Positions 12,101 to 22,436 of a DNA stretch of 64,000 nucleotides are shown piece by piece. The stretch spans positions 18,968,440-19,032,439 of the forward strand of contig OZ007509.1 in the NCBI GenBank assembly GCA_963931865.1, read 5' to 3'. The notes under the pieces were generated by a model. The model was not told the DNA's origin. It ran no database searches and was given only the letters and a program-made list of their open reading frames with translations. Each line of letters opens with the position of its first letter. Position 1 is the first letter of the stretch. The DNA comes from Axinella damicornis. Lineage: Eukaryota; Porifera; Demospongiae; Axinellida; Axinellidae. The position numbers and the translations under genes were made by a program.

Positions 12101-15024
12101 AGCACAATAGGATGTACACTCTGGGTGACATTGAAATTGGCAAAGGCCATTTTAACGCACATTATGTTCCACTAAATGTGCACCTACATGTCACCATCAG
12201 CCGGACTGATAAGAAGAAAAAATTGCGCGTAAGGGTCACATTTTGCAAAGTAGGAAACAGTGGCAGAAGTACAGCAAGTGTGAGCAGCTGTAAGAGTGTG
12301 GCAAGTGTGAGCAGCTGTAAGAGTGTGAGCAGCTGTATGCATGAGTGCCTTCACTGGGCCAGGCAATTCAGGAGCAGCTTTGAGCAGGGAGCCAAGAACT
12401 CACACTTATATCACTTATATCAGTAGGCGAAATATAACATCATGATTATCAAAATTATCATGCCATGAATACTATCTGACTAACTCTCGTTTGCATAATC
12501 ATTTATGATGAATTTCGTCAAAATGCCATCAAAATGTTGCAGTAAAGTTTTTGTCCAAAAGTCCAAAGCTTTTCGCAGTACCGGTAAGAGGACCACATCA
12601 CAATTACCATTAAGCCCTAGCCAATAGCCTCTGAACTCATCATGACGAGTATTCCTCGTGGAGCACATCACAATTACCGTTCAGCCGTAGCCAATAGCCT
12701 CAAATCATCATGATGAGTGCTGCTCAAGAACGGCACAAAGTTTTTGTCCAAAAGTCCAAAGCTTTTCGCAGTACCGGTAAGAGGACCACATCACAATTAC
12801 CATTAAGCCCTAGCCAATAGCCTCTGAACTCATCATGACGAGTATTTCACTGGTGAGTACACACTCTGGTGGTGGGAAGCACGTTCCTCTTTCTGAAAGC
12901 AGTCTGCAGACTGCACTGAGATTGAGATTATGCCTCAAATCCACCAGGAAACAATAGCTGCATGTACTGCTGCTCTTTGTACGAGCATACACTGTATGTA
13001 TACTTGTGCAGGGGCGGCGGCACGGGGGGGGGGGGGGGGGGGCAAGGGGGGCAAGCGCCCCCCCTAAAAATATTTAGGGGGGGCATCGCCCCCCCTAAAT
13101 CCTAGCAGCTAGCCAACGGCTGCCCTATACTTAGTACTAGGCTAACCTTGTGTATGTACGATGTACGCGAATCGAGTTGCTGATCTGGCGCAAGTCCAGC
13201 TATCGACGTAGCCAGCGACTGGCTAGCTAAAACCGAACGGCTTAGGAACGAGACCGCAATCTAGTATACCCGTGTACGTACGTATTTACGTTCGTGAGCG
13301 AAATTTGAGCAAGAAAGAAGCACATGCATGGCGGCCCCGGGACCTGCAATCCTCGTACATCTGGAACTTGCAGTGCAAAAGCACGAAGGTGCCACGAGAG
13401 CCCATCCTGATAGCTGAAAAATGAAGGCGAAAAAAATTTTCCGCGCTCCGCGCGGACTGATCAGCACTACACGCCTCTATGCACTGCCTCCGGCAGCGTC
13501 TAATATATCTTGCCCCCCCAATTGTAAATACGTGCCGCCGCCCCTGTTGTGTATGTGTGTTTAGCTTAGTGGCAGAGTGTCAATGGGACTTATTGCAAGA
13601 GCAAAGACATCACATTCACATCATCCTCCAATATTTTGTATAACAGCAGTGTGACCTTTGACCCCTGTGCACTCTATAGATCCTACATGGGTAATATCCA
13701 CACTGAGGCAAACGTGTAGCAAAAAGTGCATATTTGGCACTTATGAGTCACTATTCGTGTGTGTGAGTGTGTGTGTGTGAGGGTGTGTGTGTGAGGGTGT
13801 GTGTGTGAGAGGGGTACCTCTGCAGTGAAGAGGTTCGGTGCCTCCTTGAGAGCATCGTGTGGAACAGGACTGACCTCGGTGCGACGACTCCATTCCTCCT
13901 CACTCACCTGACAGGAGGGAAAGAGGGAGGAGGGAGGGAGGGAGGGAGGGAGGGGAGGGAGGGAGGGAGGGAGAGAGGGAGGGAGAGGGGAGGGGAGGGA
14001 GGGAGGGAGGGAGAGAGGGAGGGAGAGGGGAGGGACGGAAGCAACAATAATGATATGATACCACAATACAGTACTCATACCATCGTTTGGCTTTAGCCCG
14101 TTGCATTTACATCACGTTAACCGTGGCATTTCCGTATACTATCCGGAAGCCACCATCTTGGAGTACTGAAATACATTGGCAGTATCGATCGAAATGTGCC
14201 CTGCATCACTGGTAAGCGTTTATATAGCTTTAATAGCTTACATATCAATCACATTTCAACACATACTAGAAGCATTGTTGGTGAATGACTGCATTTGCTG
14301 AGATCGCCATAGAAGCTGCTATCTCCACAAACGCAAAATAACTGCCGTGTTGGTGTACCCGTCCGTATTCTCGAAATGATGACGTCAGCTGCAACGGGTC
14401 TATGTCCTTGCCATAATGCAAGCGATCACAATGGAGGTAGAAATAGCCACTTCTGAGGTACTGGCTAGACCACCCTTCATCTAGCCTCATTCCCCTTCAT
14501 CCACCTCAGTACAGTTGTACACACACTCACAGAGATATCACCCTGGGGGAACAGCAGTAGGTTGAGAAACTGTTCCTGCCCAAGATCCCTCCTTCGAGAG
14601 TTCAGTTCACCCTCATAGTCCAGGGGGTCCACCACCCGTAGCTTTGGGCGGGACTATTGGAGGGGAGAGGACACAAGAGCAAGAGTGTGGATGTGCAGAT
14701 CAGAGAGAAGTTACAGCCAGAAGTTCAACAAATCCTACACATGGTGAGAGGGATCTTGAAATCAGCTCTTTAAGACAGTTCAACAGTAAGCCTACCACAC
14801 CAAAGGATAAGATCCTAGCCAGCTGAGCTGACGCTGCGGGGGGTTTGTAGTTTACCGGTTACCTCACAAGGCTGATCTGAGATTACTCTACTCTATCGTC
14901 TATGGCTAGTACTAGGTACCTGTTCAGCGAGGGCTTTGACGGTGGCTGTGGTGCTCTGGCGAATCTGCAGAGCGGTCTGGCGACTCAAGTTCTTCGTAAA
15001 CGATCGCTGCTGTCCCTCCGCCAT
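3826..15024 (-). CDS. DOCK9/10/11-type (zizimin, DOCK-D) guanine nucleotide exchange factor, N-terminal half
   Basis: A family member would activate Cdc42/Rac-type GTPases at membranes. Sixteen exons were placed on the minus strand: 15024-14920 (ATG), 14653-14531, 13907-13818, 10467-10385, 9459-9378, 9306-9214, 8423-8352, 7834-7772, 7054-6893 (end uncertain, 6893 or 6910), 6488-6441 (start uncertain), 5763-5629, 5226-5049, 4896-4788, 4561-4479, 4091-3972, 3902-3826. Apart from the exon 9/10 junction and the exon 12 frameshift described below, phases agree throughout. The start [13 protein letters not shown] resembles the vertebrate family start. Residues about 170-280 form the PH domain ([32 protein letters not shown]). 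After it come [42 protein letters not shown] and [11 protein letters not shown], all in vertebrate DOCK9 order. Exon 12 needs one extra base near 5211 to stay in frame. DHR1 and DHR2 are absent: the gene is cut at or before the assembly gap. Confidence 0.9.
4094..4365. repeat. (GGGA)n array abutting a DOCK 3' splice site
   Basis: Mostly GGGA with occasional GGGGGGA and GGGC variants. On the sense strand it is a CCCT polypyrimidine array ending directly at the acceptor of exon 4091-3972. Confidence 0.95.
4620..4787. repeat. C-rich low-complexity tract
   Basis: Poly-C and CCCCCA/CCCTC sequence within the DOCK intron between exons 4896-4788 and 4561-4479; G-rich on the transcribed sense strand. 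Confidence 0.8.
5300..5345. repeat. (TATC)n short microsatellite
   Basis: About ten tetranucleotide units of CTAT/TATC in the DOCK intron between exons 5763-5629 and 5226-5049. Confidence 0.9.
5770..5939. repeat. (GGGA)n array abutting a DOCK 3' splice site
   Basis: GGGA array that starts only 7 bp from the acceptor of exon 5763-5629; pyrimidine-rich on the sense strand. Confidence 0.95.
6098..6375. repeat. (GGGA)n followed by GT-rich repeats
   Basis: About 50 bp of GGGA, then a GTGTGTGTGTCAGAAGGGAG unit about three times, then irregular GT/GC-rich sequence. Intronic to DOCK. Confidence 0.85.
6500..6740. repeat. G-rich low-complexity tract with a G20 run
   Basis: Purine-rich GGGGA-type sequence including an uninterrupted G run at about 6630-6649. 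It is DOCK intronic sequence, and the acceptor of exon 6488-6441 lies beside it. Confidence 0.85.
7060..7215. repeat. Irregular GT-rich repeats
   Basis: Interspersed GTGTGTGT and GTGTGATGTGTAT units next to the acceptor of DOCK exon 7054-6893. Confidence 0.85.
7870..8212. repeat. (GGGA)n array, DOCK intron
   Basis: Over 300 bp of GGGA with periodic AGGAAAGGA variants, beginning about 36 bp upstream of the acceptor of exon 7834-7772. Confidence 0.95.
8429..8482. repeat. (GT)n microsatellite at a DOCK acceptor
   Basis: A sense-strand CA tract a few bases upstream of the AG acceptor of exon 8423-8352. Confidence 0.95.
8871..8987. repeat. Tandem duplication of about 59 bp
   Basis: Two nearly identical adjacent copies starting ACCGAGTACAGTTTGTAGTG and ending AATAAAGGGCT, in a DOCK intron. 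Confidence 0.9.
9058..9134. repeat. (CA)n microsatellite
   Basis: CA array with a CGCACG-rich left edge, in the DOCK intron preceding exon 9306-9214 in genomic order. Confidence 0.95.
9461..10302. repeat. 840-bp (GGGA)n/(GGAA)n array abutting a DOCK 3' splice site
   Basis: The longest simple repeat in the window. Blocks of GGGA alternate with blocks of GGAA, and the whole pattern recurs about every 150-170 bp, so it is also a higher-order repeat. It starts directly at the acceptor of exon 9459-9378. Confidence 0.95.
10740..11457 (+). mobile_element. 5'-truncated non-LTR retrotransposon (CR1/Jockey-like) 3' end
   Basis: An open stretch at 10757-11299 encodes the C-terminal tail typical of LINE reverse transcriptase proteins: [20 protein letters not shown], then [22 protein letters not shown] and, near the end, [10 protein letters not shown]. 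The polymerase and endonuclease domains are missing, as expected for a 5'-truncated insertion. It stops at 11299, has a roughly 135-bp 3' UTR and ends in an A-rich tail (11435-11457). It sits in the DOCK intron between exons 13907-13818 and 10467-10385, opposite to the host gene. The remaining frame is intact for 180 codons, so the insertion is probably fairly young. The exact 5' junction is uncertain. Confidence 0.85.
11460..11523. repeat. Short tandem duplication after the LINE tail
   Basis: Two copies of a roughly 32-bp unit containing TTAACTTGGGTAGATAAAC directly follow the LINE A tail. Confidence 0.8.
11743..11996. repeat. Tandem repeat of about 80-110 bp, three copies
   Basis: Three copies share CCTGGTATG(T/C)CATAC, GTGAACCAATGGAT and GAGCGCAGTGACCT, starting near 11758, 11870 and 11951. 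Confidence 0.85.
12548..12847. repeat. Direct repeat of about 105 bp in two copies plus a partial third
   Basis: 12548-12653 and 12739-12846 are nearly identical, starting GTTTTTGTCCAAAAGTCCAA. A diverged partial copy sits between them (about 12664-12720). It is intronic to DOCK. Confidence 0.85.
13009..13546. mobile_element. Non-autonomous DNA transposon, 5-bp TSD family (copy 1)
   Basis: Terminal inverted repeats are CAGGGGCGGCGGCACG and its complement ending CCGCCGCCCCTG, flanked by a TTGTG duplication (13004-13008 and 13547-13551). The interior matches the element at 41422-41886 over about 240 bp (for example GGTGCCACGAGAGCCCATCC). No transposase is seen. Short TIRs starting CAG with a 5-bp TSD fit a hAT-like group. 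It lies in a DOCK intron. Confidence 0.8.
13912..14036. repeat. (GGGA)n array abutting a DOCK 3' splice site
   Basis: GGGA and GAGA units immediately upstream, in sense orientation, of the acceptor of exon 13907-13818. Confidence 0.95.
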
Positions 15025-15330
15025 CACTGTAAGTGTAACATAGGAAGCTTTAGCGCAGGCTTCCCTGGCCACGCCCTTACATGTGCGGACGGTCTGTTCC
15101 GAGTCTGCATAAATTACAACCCATAATAGCCTAGTCTGGGAACGAGATCATCAGGTTTCGCATGAGCTAGGGGCCGGCTTCTCCTCCCCAGAATCCTGAC
15201 CAGCGAAGGCCAAGGCAACATGATCTTTACAAACACAGAAATAATTTTCATAAACTTAGAGTATGGCTGCTATGACAGTGTAATAACTATACATGGACCC
15301 AGGCCGGCCGTCAACCTTCACAGCTTACTC
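15025..15330. other. Upstream region of the DOCK gene
   Basis: Presumed 5' UTR and promoter of DOCK, reading leftward. No TATA box or strong motif was recognised. A TAGCCTGGGAACGAG-type foldback fragment lies near 15130. Confidence 0.35.
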
Positions 15331-15339
15331 ATTCTGCAC

Positions 15340-16457
15340 TGCAGCAAACTGGCATAGACCTACTCATAATTCAACATCCTGCATAGCTACTGCACAGACC
15401 TACTCATAGTTCAACATCCTGCATAGCTACTGCACAGACCTACTCATAGTTCAACATCCTGTATAGCTACTGCACAGACCTACTCATAGTTCAACATCCT
15501 GCATAGCTACTGCATAGACCTACTCATAGTTCAACATCCTGCATAGCTACTGCATAGACCTACTCATAGTTCAACATCCTGCATAGCTACTGCATAGACC
15601 TACTCATAGTTCAACATCCTGCATAGCTACTGCATAGACCTACTCATAGTTCAACATCCTGCATAGCTACTGCATAGACCTACTCATAGTTCAACATCCT
15701 GCATAGCTACTGCATAGACCTACTCATAGTTCAACATCCTGTATAGCTACTGCATAGACCTACTCATAGTTCAACATCCTGCATAGCTACTGCATAGACC
15801 TACTCATAGTTCAACATCCTGCATAGCTACTGCATAGACCTACTCATAGTTCAACATCCTGCATAGCTACTGCATAGACCTACTCATAGTTCAACATCCT
15901 GCATAGCTACTGCATAGACCTACTCATAGTTCAACATCCTGTATAGCTACTGCATAGACCTACTCATAGTTCAACATCCTGCATAGCTACTGCATAGACC
16001 TACTCATAGTTCAACATCCTGCATAGCTACTGCATAGACCTACTCATAGTTCAACATCCTGTATAGCTACTGCATAGACCTACTCATAGTTCAACATCCT
16101 GTATAGCTACTGCATAGACCTACTCATAGTTCAACATCCTGCATAGCTACTGCATAGACCTACTCATAGTTCAACATCCTGCATAGCTACTGCATAGACC
16201 TACTCATAGTTCAACATCCTGCATAGCTACTGCATAGACCTACTCATGCATAGTTCAACATCCTGCATAGCTACTGCATAGACCTACTCATAGTTCAACA
16301 TCCTGCATAGCTACTGCATAGACCTACTCATAGTTCAACATCCTGCATAGCTACTGCATAGACCTACTCATAGTTCAACATCCTGCATAGCTACTGCATA
16401 GACCTACTCATAGTTCAACATCCTGCATAGCTACTGCACAGACCTACTCATAGTTCA
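15340..16457. repeat. 40-bp satellite array, about 27 copies
   Basis: Contiguous 40-bp units beginning GCATAGCTACTGCATAGACC, with very low divergence. Recurrent variants are GTATAG for GCATAG and TGCACA for TGCATA. One unit near 16247 has a 4-bp TGCA insertion that shifts the register. There is no spacer between units. It lies about 0.3-1.4 kb upstream of the DOCK start codon. Confidence 0.97.
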
Positions 16458-17094
16458 TATTCTACATAGATTGTCTTCTACAGGATCAAGAAGACAATTT
16501 ATATCACATTTCGCACTACCTGCACCATGCAGAACAGGATCGACAGGTCGTATGCTCTTCAGCTGCAAAACATTTCTACTTTAATCGCATCGTCTTACTC
16601 TGAAACTCAGCTCAACTAACAATGAATCATTCCAAGTCATTAGGTATAAGCTTACGCTGCTTACCAATTTCCTACAGTCTCACTCTACCAATCACTTCAA
16701 TCCGCTAGACACTTGTACTTATAATTGGGTCTGTCCTTGTAGCAACTGCCATGCCTCTGGTAGATTCGCATTTTGAAGCTCACATCTCTTACGTTCGTCT
16801 GCCATTCCTTATCTTTGTATACATCCCAGTTACTCTTGAACTACAAGAATAGTCTGTCAGCCAATCATCCTGCCATTATTTTATTTTCTCCACCATTATG
16901 TATCATTGTCAGTCCTGGCTGTAAAGCTCATAATAATAAGCCATGCCTTACTATTATAGACTTCTCCTGCCTCCAAGTGCCTTGGCTTAGTCTAAATTGT
17001 GGAGGAGGTCCTGGAAGAGTTTGATTGCCTCGGAGATCGGCAAAGGCAGGTGTTCAACAGTCACATTGTGTGAGCACATTGCGCTATATAGCTG
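16458..17094. other. Unannotated sequence between satellite and tandem repeats
   Basis: Ordinary-looking sequence with no exon, transposon end or RNA gene that I can support. Confidence 0.4.
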
Positions 17095-17345
17095 TGCATA
17101 CATTCACCGTCCGTTCCATTCCATCAAGAGTTCAAAACAATTATAAGAGTGTGCGAACACAAGGCCATGTGTGCACATACATTCACCGTCCGTTCCATTC
17201 CGTCAAGAGTTCATAACAATAACTTAAGAGTGTGCGAACACAAGGCCATGTGTGCACATACATTCACCGTCCGTTCCATTCCGTCAAGAGTTCATAACAA
17301 TAACTTAAGAGTGTGCGAACACAAGGCCATGTGTGCTCATGAATG
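17095..17345. repeat. 80-bp tandem repeat, three copies
   Basis: Units contain CATTCACCGTCCGTTCCATT and AGAGTGTGCGAACACAAGGC and repeat at 80-bp spacing, for example at 17172 and 17252. Confidence 0.9.
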
Positions 17346-18529
17346 ATATTATGAACGAGCATAATGTGAGCATAATCTTGGAAGCATAATTGATGCAGTT
17401 AAGACAGGAGCTTATGAGCGCCGCGAAGACTAGAGAATTATTTTTGAGCATAATTCGCCAAGGCGTACAGTGTGTAAACACTGTAGTAATCACAATTTCA
17501 CACTTGCTAGGAGCATGCTGCTACTGCTTCACCACTGATTGCCTACGTCATACTGCTGAGATGGTGGTAGTGGAACCTATATGGCAGTTTGGTTATGAAC
17601 TCTTGATTTCATGAGATAGTGAGGCCCCCCTTTAGCTAGCTACTCATAATTTTGATGTGCCTTGATATTCAGCTACACATTGTAAAGGAGCCACAACAGC
17701 TAGAGATGGAGGAAAGACTGTGCTATCTTCTGAACTTTACGGTAAGTCTCTATCTGCTTCCAGTCAGAAATTAGAGCTGATTTCAAGTCCAGAAATTATT
17801 GTACTACACATTGGATTTTATTGCTCTTCCTCATCTGTGTATCATTGTCAATGCAAACCAACTTACAGGTAGGCCTGGGAACGAGGCTAGGATTTCATAA
17901 TAGTTGACTGCACAACCCTTTGTGAGCGACCAAGCCAAGCAGAGAGAGCCACCAAACCAATTGCAACTCATGCAAAACATAACTCCTTGTAGCCAAAGCT
18001 ACTTACTACAATGCACTGTCAGACTCCCTCCTCTAGATTCTTCAACCTTATGAGCGTCGTTTCCTTTTGCCTTTCACGTTTGTACAGATTGCTGTTACGA
18101 TACCTATTTATACGGTAATACCTGAGTCTTATTTATTATCCAACAGCTGTTCATAGTTTCGTTAGTGAGTGGTTACCTTAGCGATGTGAGTATACCGTGG
18201 CTGTACCGAACTGTATGGGCTGGGTTATGTTATACCTTATACCACTATTCAAATCCTTTACTCAGCTAATTAAGTGTCAGCAGTGAAGTCGTGTGAATGC
18301 CTGGCCTTGGGAGCCAGGAATGGACTTTAGGAAATCCTTGAATTACACAAGGATTTCCCCCTCAGTGCACATTCACACTTAGAGGAATCATGCAGGGCTT
18401 ACACTAAAGCTTGCCTATAGCAGCTATATATCTATCTATCTATCTACCAATCTATCTATGTACCGAGCCACTCACCAGGGCTCATCCCATAGATCATACT
18501 ATGCACAATGCAATACTTAATGTCAATGC

Positions 18530-19545
18530 AATGCAAATGTCAATGTCAATGCAGCCAATGTCAATGCAGCCAATGTCAATGCAGTCATCGTCAATGTCAA
18601 TGCAGCCAATGTCAATGCAGTCAATTTCAATGTAGCCAATGTCAATGCAGCCAATGTCAATGCAGCCAATGTCAATGCAGCCAATGTCAATGTAGCCAAT
18701 GTCAATGCAGCCAATGTCAATGCAGCCAATGTCAATGCAGCCAATGTCAATGTAGCCAATGTCAATGCAGCCAATGTCAATGCAGCCAATGTCAGCCAAT
18801 GTCAATTGTCAATGCAGCCAATGTCAATGCAGCCAATGTCAATGCAGCCGATGTCAATGCAGCCAATGTCAATGCAGCCAATGTCAACATAGCCAATGTC
18901 AATACAGTCGTAGATACAGTCAATGTCAATGCAGCCAATGTCAATGCAGCCAATGTCAATGTAGCCAATGTCAATACAGTCAATGTCAATGCAGCCAATG
19001 TCAATGCAGCCAATGTCAATGCAGCCAATGTCAATGTAGCCAATGTCAATGCAGCCAATGTCAATGCAGCCAATGTCAGCCAATGTCAATTGTCAATGCA
19101 GCCAATGTCAATGCAGCCAATGTCAATACAGTCGTAGATACAGTCAATGTCAATGCAGCTAATGTCAATGCAGCCAATGTCAATGCACCAATGTCAATGT
19201 AGCCAATGTCAATACAGTCAATGTCAATACAGTCAATGTCAATGCAGCCAATGTCAAAGCAGCCAATGTCAATGCAGTCGTAGATACAGTCAATGTCAAT
19301 GCACCAATGTCAATGCAGCCAATCATTGGCTGCATTGACATTGGTGCATTGACATTGGCTGGATTGACATTGAATGTCAATCCAGCCAATGTCAATGCAG
19401 CCAATGTCAATGTAGCCAATGTCAATGCAGCCAATGTCAATGAACCCAATGTCAATGCAGCCAATGTCAATGCAGCCAATGTCAATGTAGCCAATGTCAA
19501 TGCAGCCAATGTCAATGCAGCCAATGTCAATGCAGTCAATGGGGA
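18530..19545. repeat. 15-bp minisatellite (CAATGTCAATGCAGC)n, copy A
   Basis: About 65 units with variants such as GTAGC, GCAGT and ATAC in the last positions, and insertions CGTAGATACAGT. Because 15 is a multiple of 3 and the unit contains no stop, all six frames are open for long stretches. At about 19318-19382 there is a short inverted segment, where the complement strand unit appears. Confidence 0.95.
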
Positions 19546-19599
19546 GGCAAGTCAAGCATAGCCAGGGAGCCCATGCAGCCAAATCAAGCCTAGCCGGAT

Positions 19600-20430
19600 G
19601 CCAGGGAGCCAAGCCAAGCCAAGCCAAGCCAAGCCAAGCCAAGCCAAGCCAAACCAGGAGACAAGCCAAGCCAAGCCAAACCAGGAGACAAGCCAAGCCA
19701 AGCCAAGCCAAGTCAAGCCAAGCCAAGTCAAGCCAAGCCAAGCCAAGCCAAGCCAAGCCAAGCCAGTAGCCAAGCCAAGCCAGTAGCCAAGCCAATCAGC
19801 TAAGCCAAGCCAAGCCAAACCAGGGACCTAAGTCAAGCCCGGGAGCCAAGCCAAGCCAAGCCAGGGAGCCAAGCCAAGCCAAGCCAGTTGCCAAGCCGGC
19901 AAGCCAATCAGCTAAGCCAAGTCAAGCCAAACCAGGGACCTAAGTCAAGCCAAGCCAAGCCAGGGAACCAAGCCAAGCCAAGCCAAGCCAAGCCAAGCCA
20001 AGCCAAGCCAGTAGCCAAGCCGGCAAGCCAATCAGCTAAGCCAAGCCAAGCCAAACCAGAGACCTAAGTCAAGCCAGGGAGCCAAGCCAAGCCAAGCCTA
20101 GCCACTGAGCCAAGCCAGTAGCCAAGCCAAGCCAAGCCAGTAGCCAAGCTGGCAAGCCAATCAGCTAAGCCAAGCCAAGCCAAACCAGGGACTAAGTCAA
20201 GCCAAGCCAAGCCAAGCCAAGCCAAGCCAAGCCAAGCCAAGCCAGTAGCCAAGCCAAGCCAATCAGCTAAGCCAAGTCAAGTAGGGGAGTCAGCCAAGCC
20301 AAAACACTGGGGAGCCAAGCCAAGCCGTGCCGAGAAGCCATGGAGCCAAGCTAATCAAGTCAATCCGAGTCAGGGAACCAAGCCAAGCGAGCCAATCCAA
20401 GCCACACCAAGCCAAGCCAAACATGGGCAT
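19600..20430. repeat. (AAGCC)n pentanucleotide array, copy A
   Basis: AAGCC units with embedded higher-order phrases (AGGGAGCC, AGTAGCC, AATCAGCTAAGCC) that recur about every 100-130 bp. It ends where the Penelope-like 3' end begins. Confidence 0.95.
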
Positions 20431-20433
20431 GGC

Positions 20434-21040
20434 TCAAGATAGCCGTCCAGCATGTAATGCCTTCGTCTCTATTCATCAGTGTATCCATGTCCATGAGGCA
20501 TATGTGGAAGGCTTCTTGATGAGTAGTGTAGTGTTGTTTGCCATCTCATCCAACACCGTGATCTTGTCCTAATCTACCTGGTGATGATGGTTCCGGGAAT
20601 CATCTGCGATGGTCTGATTTCTCCAGCTCACCCTTCTGGTAGCCACCTTGTGCTCCTTCATTCTGGTCTTGTGTGCTGTCTTTGTCTTCCCTGTGTTGGC
20701 ATGTCCACAGCTGCAGGGGACCTGGTATATGACATTAGACAACTCTCCGAATGGATCTTGATCTTTACCTAGCACCAGCTGTCCACAGAGTGTTGGTGCT
20801 GATTGGAAGACAGTCTTGATGTTGTATCATCTGCAAACCTGTCGCATATCCTCACTCAGTCCTACCACGTAGGGAACAAATGCTCTTTGCTTCAGACTCT
20901 TCAGTTGGCTCTGCTGCAGTACTGGACTTGCTAGCTGTTTTCACAAATGTGTCTGGATACCTGTTACCTTGCATGATTTCTCTGAGGTGTTCTTCTCCTG
21001 TTACTATGGCCACACCTAGAATAACAGTTTGTGCCTGTGA
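20434..21040 (-). pseudogene. Penelope-like retroelement fragment (reverse transcriptase tail plus GIY-YIG endonuclease), copy A
   Basis: Reading leftward, the translation gives a reverse transcriptase C-terminal tail (FVPYVVGLSEDMRQVCR, stop, YNIKTVFQSAPTL) followed by the GIY-YIG region (NVIYQVPCSCGHANTGKT, TRMKEHKVATRR, HHHQVD) and a tail resembling NRDEGITCWTAI. This is the order known from Penelope-like elements. In-frame stops show it is dead. The block continues to the right as the start of an inverted copy (21060-21200). Confidence 0.8.
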
Positions 21041-21230
21041 AAGGGCGCCTCTTTCACAGGATACAAACTGTCGTTCAGGGTGTGACCATGGTAGCTAACA
21101 GGAGAAGAACACTTCAGAGAAGTCATGGAAGGTAGTAGGTATCCAGACACATTTGTGTAGACAGCTAGCAAGTCCAGTACCACAGCTGGCAGAAAACATT
21201 TTGTCTGCCATTTCGCGTTTGTAAAGACGA

Positions 21231-21729
21231 GTCTTGTGCAGATCAGCCCCTCCCAGTGGCATTGGACCTGATGACCCAGCTGTGAGGAGCCATCCCCCCG
21301 GAACATACGGTGCAGGTACGTACACCCATCTGTCACTATGTCTACGCGTGTAACTGAAACTGCTTACCCAGCATCCCTTTGTAAAGACAGCAGGACCATG
21401 GGACCATGTGTGTACAATTTTGTTGACGGCTTCTGTGTCCTTTATTACGTACAGTGCCACCGCCGGGGGAGGAGTCTTGTGCAGATCAGCCCCTCCCAGT
21501 GGCCCAGATGAGGTATGAGTACTGTGCCATCGGTTTATATGACATAACTGAATGAAGGAAGGATCACAAACAGTTCCTAACCGAGAGGGAGTTCAGTCAC
21601 CATGTCTACGCGTGTACACTGAAACTGCTTACCCAGCATCCCTTTGTAAAGACAGCAGGACCATGGGACCATGTGTGTACAATTTTGTTGATGGCTTCTG
21701 TGTCCTTTATTACGTTCTCAGTGCCACCG

Positions 21730-21745
<16 letters not shown>
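21231..21745. repeat. Direct duplication of about 150 bp
   Basis: 21335-21470 and 21602-21735 share CATGTCTACGCGTGTA-type sequence, GACAGCAGGACCATGGGACC and CAGTGCCACCGCCGGGG. A second short repeat, GTCTTGTGCAGATCAGCCCC, is at about 21230 and 21473. Confidence 0.85.

Positions 21746-21766
<21 letters not shown>
21732..21766. repeat. Poly-G run
   Basis: About 35 consecutive Gs after CCACCGCC. The true length is likely uncertain because such runs are hard to sequence. Confidence 0.95.
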
Positions 21767-21771
<5 letters not shown>

Positions 21772-21831
21772 GCAAAATGCTCTTCAGTCAGTCGTGAATG
21801 ACAGAGGAATATTATTTTCTGTTTTCTTAGA

Positions 21832-22178
21832 CAGGGCCGGCGCGGCCGGTACAGCCGGTATATACGGTTTTGGCCGTACCACTTTTTAGTCGCCTTATAA
21901 TAATTGGTAGGCGTGGGCTAGAAGTTGTGCGCGCAAAGCGCGCATTATGACATCTTCTTTCCACGTCGACGGTCATGGATGACACGGAAAAAGCAGAAAG
22001 CAGTTACAGTGCAGTGCAAAGCACGAAGGTGCCACGAGAGCCCATCCAGACAACTGCAAAATGAAGGTGAAAATTTTTTTCCGCGCTTCGCGCGGACAGA
22101 TACGCGCTTCGCGCCTCTACTCACTACTTTCGGCATGGCAGTGGCCGTACCACTCCAAAAGTCCTCGCGCCGGCGCTG
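21832..22178. mobile_element. Non-autonomous DNA transposon related to the 5-bp TSD family (copy 3)
   Basis: Ends are CAGGGCCGGCGCGGC and the complement of CAGCGCCGGCGCGAG. The interior shares GGTGCCACGAGAGCCCATCC and the CGCGCTTCGCGCGGAC palindrome with the copies at 13009 and 41422. A clean target duplication was not found (TTAGA versus TTCTA). Confidence 0.65.
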
Positions 22179-22436
22179 TTCTATGCTTCAGCAAAAGGCT
22201 GGAGTTCGATGTCTGCGGTAAATAAGTGCTCTTCTAATCTTTTCATTGAAGCTTATTAAATATGCACGTGACCTTTGACCTCTACCGACTACACTGAAAA
22301 CAGATTTTGGGGTCAGTCCAGTCCAGTCCAGTGAATAAAGACGCCCTGCGCGTACGGTGCAAGTGATGATAGCGCGCGGCCCGCATTTTACTTCCGTTCC
22401 GCGTTCCGTTCCGCGTTCCTGCGTTCCGGCTTTCAC

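Larger units (their letters stand above)
17348..21200. mobile_element. Composite repeat unit, copy A
   Basis: From ATGAACGAGCATAATGTGAG near 17350 to the Penelope-derived block near 21200, this region matches 41306-47040 in the same order. The order is: unique left flank, a small exon-like ATG...GTAAGT block (17706-17743), a TAGCCTCGTTCCC half-hairpin, a 15-bp minisatellite, an AAGCC array, and a Penelope-like 3' end. Copy A lacks the TTAA element present in copy B and keeps the single TTAA target at 17399-17402. Whether the unit moves as a whole or is a segmental duplication cannot be told from the window. Confidence 0.7.

Noticed and set aside
15340..16457. Possible CRISPR-like array with 40-bp repeats
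   Set aside because: Units are contiguous with no spacers, and the surroundings are eukaryotic with no cas genes; it is a satellite.
19598..20250. SQAKP/AWLGL repeat proteins from the AAGCC array
   Set aside because: A five-base repeat reads as a five-residue repeat in every frame; no coding evidence.
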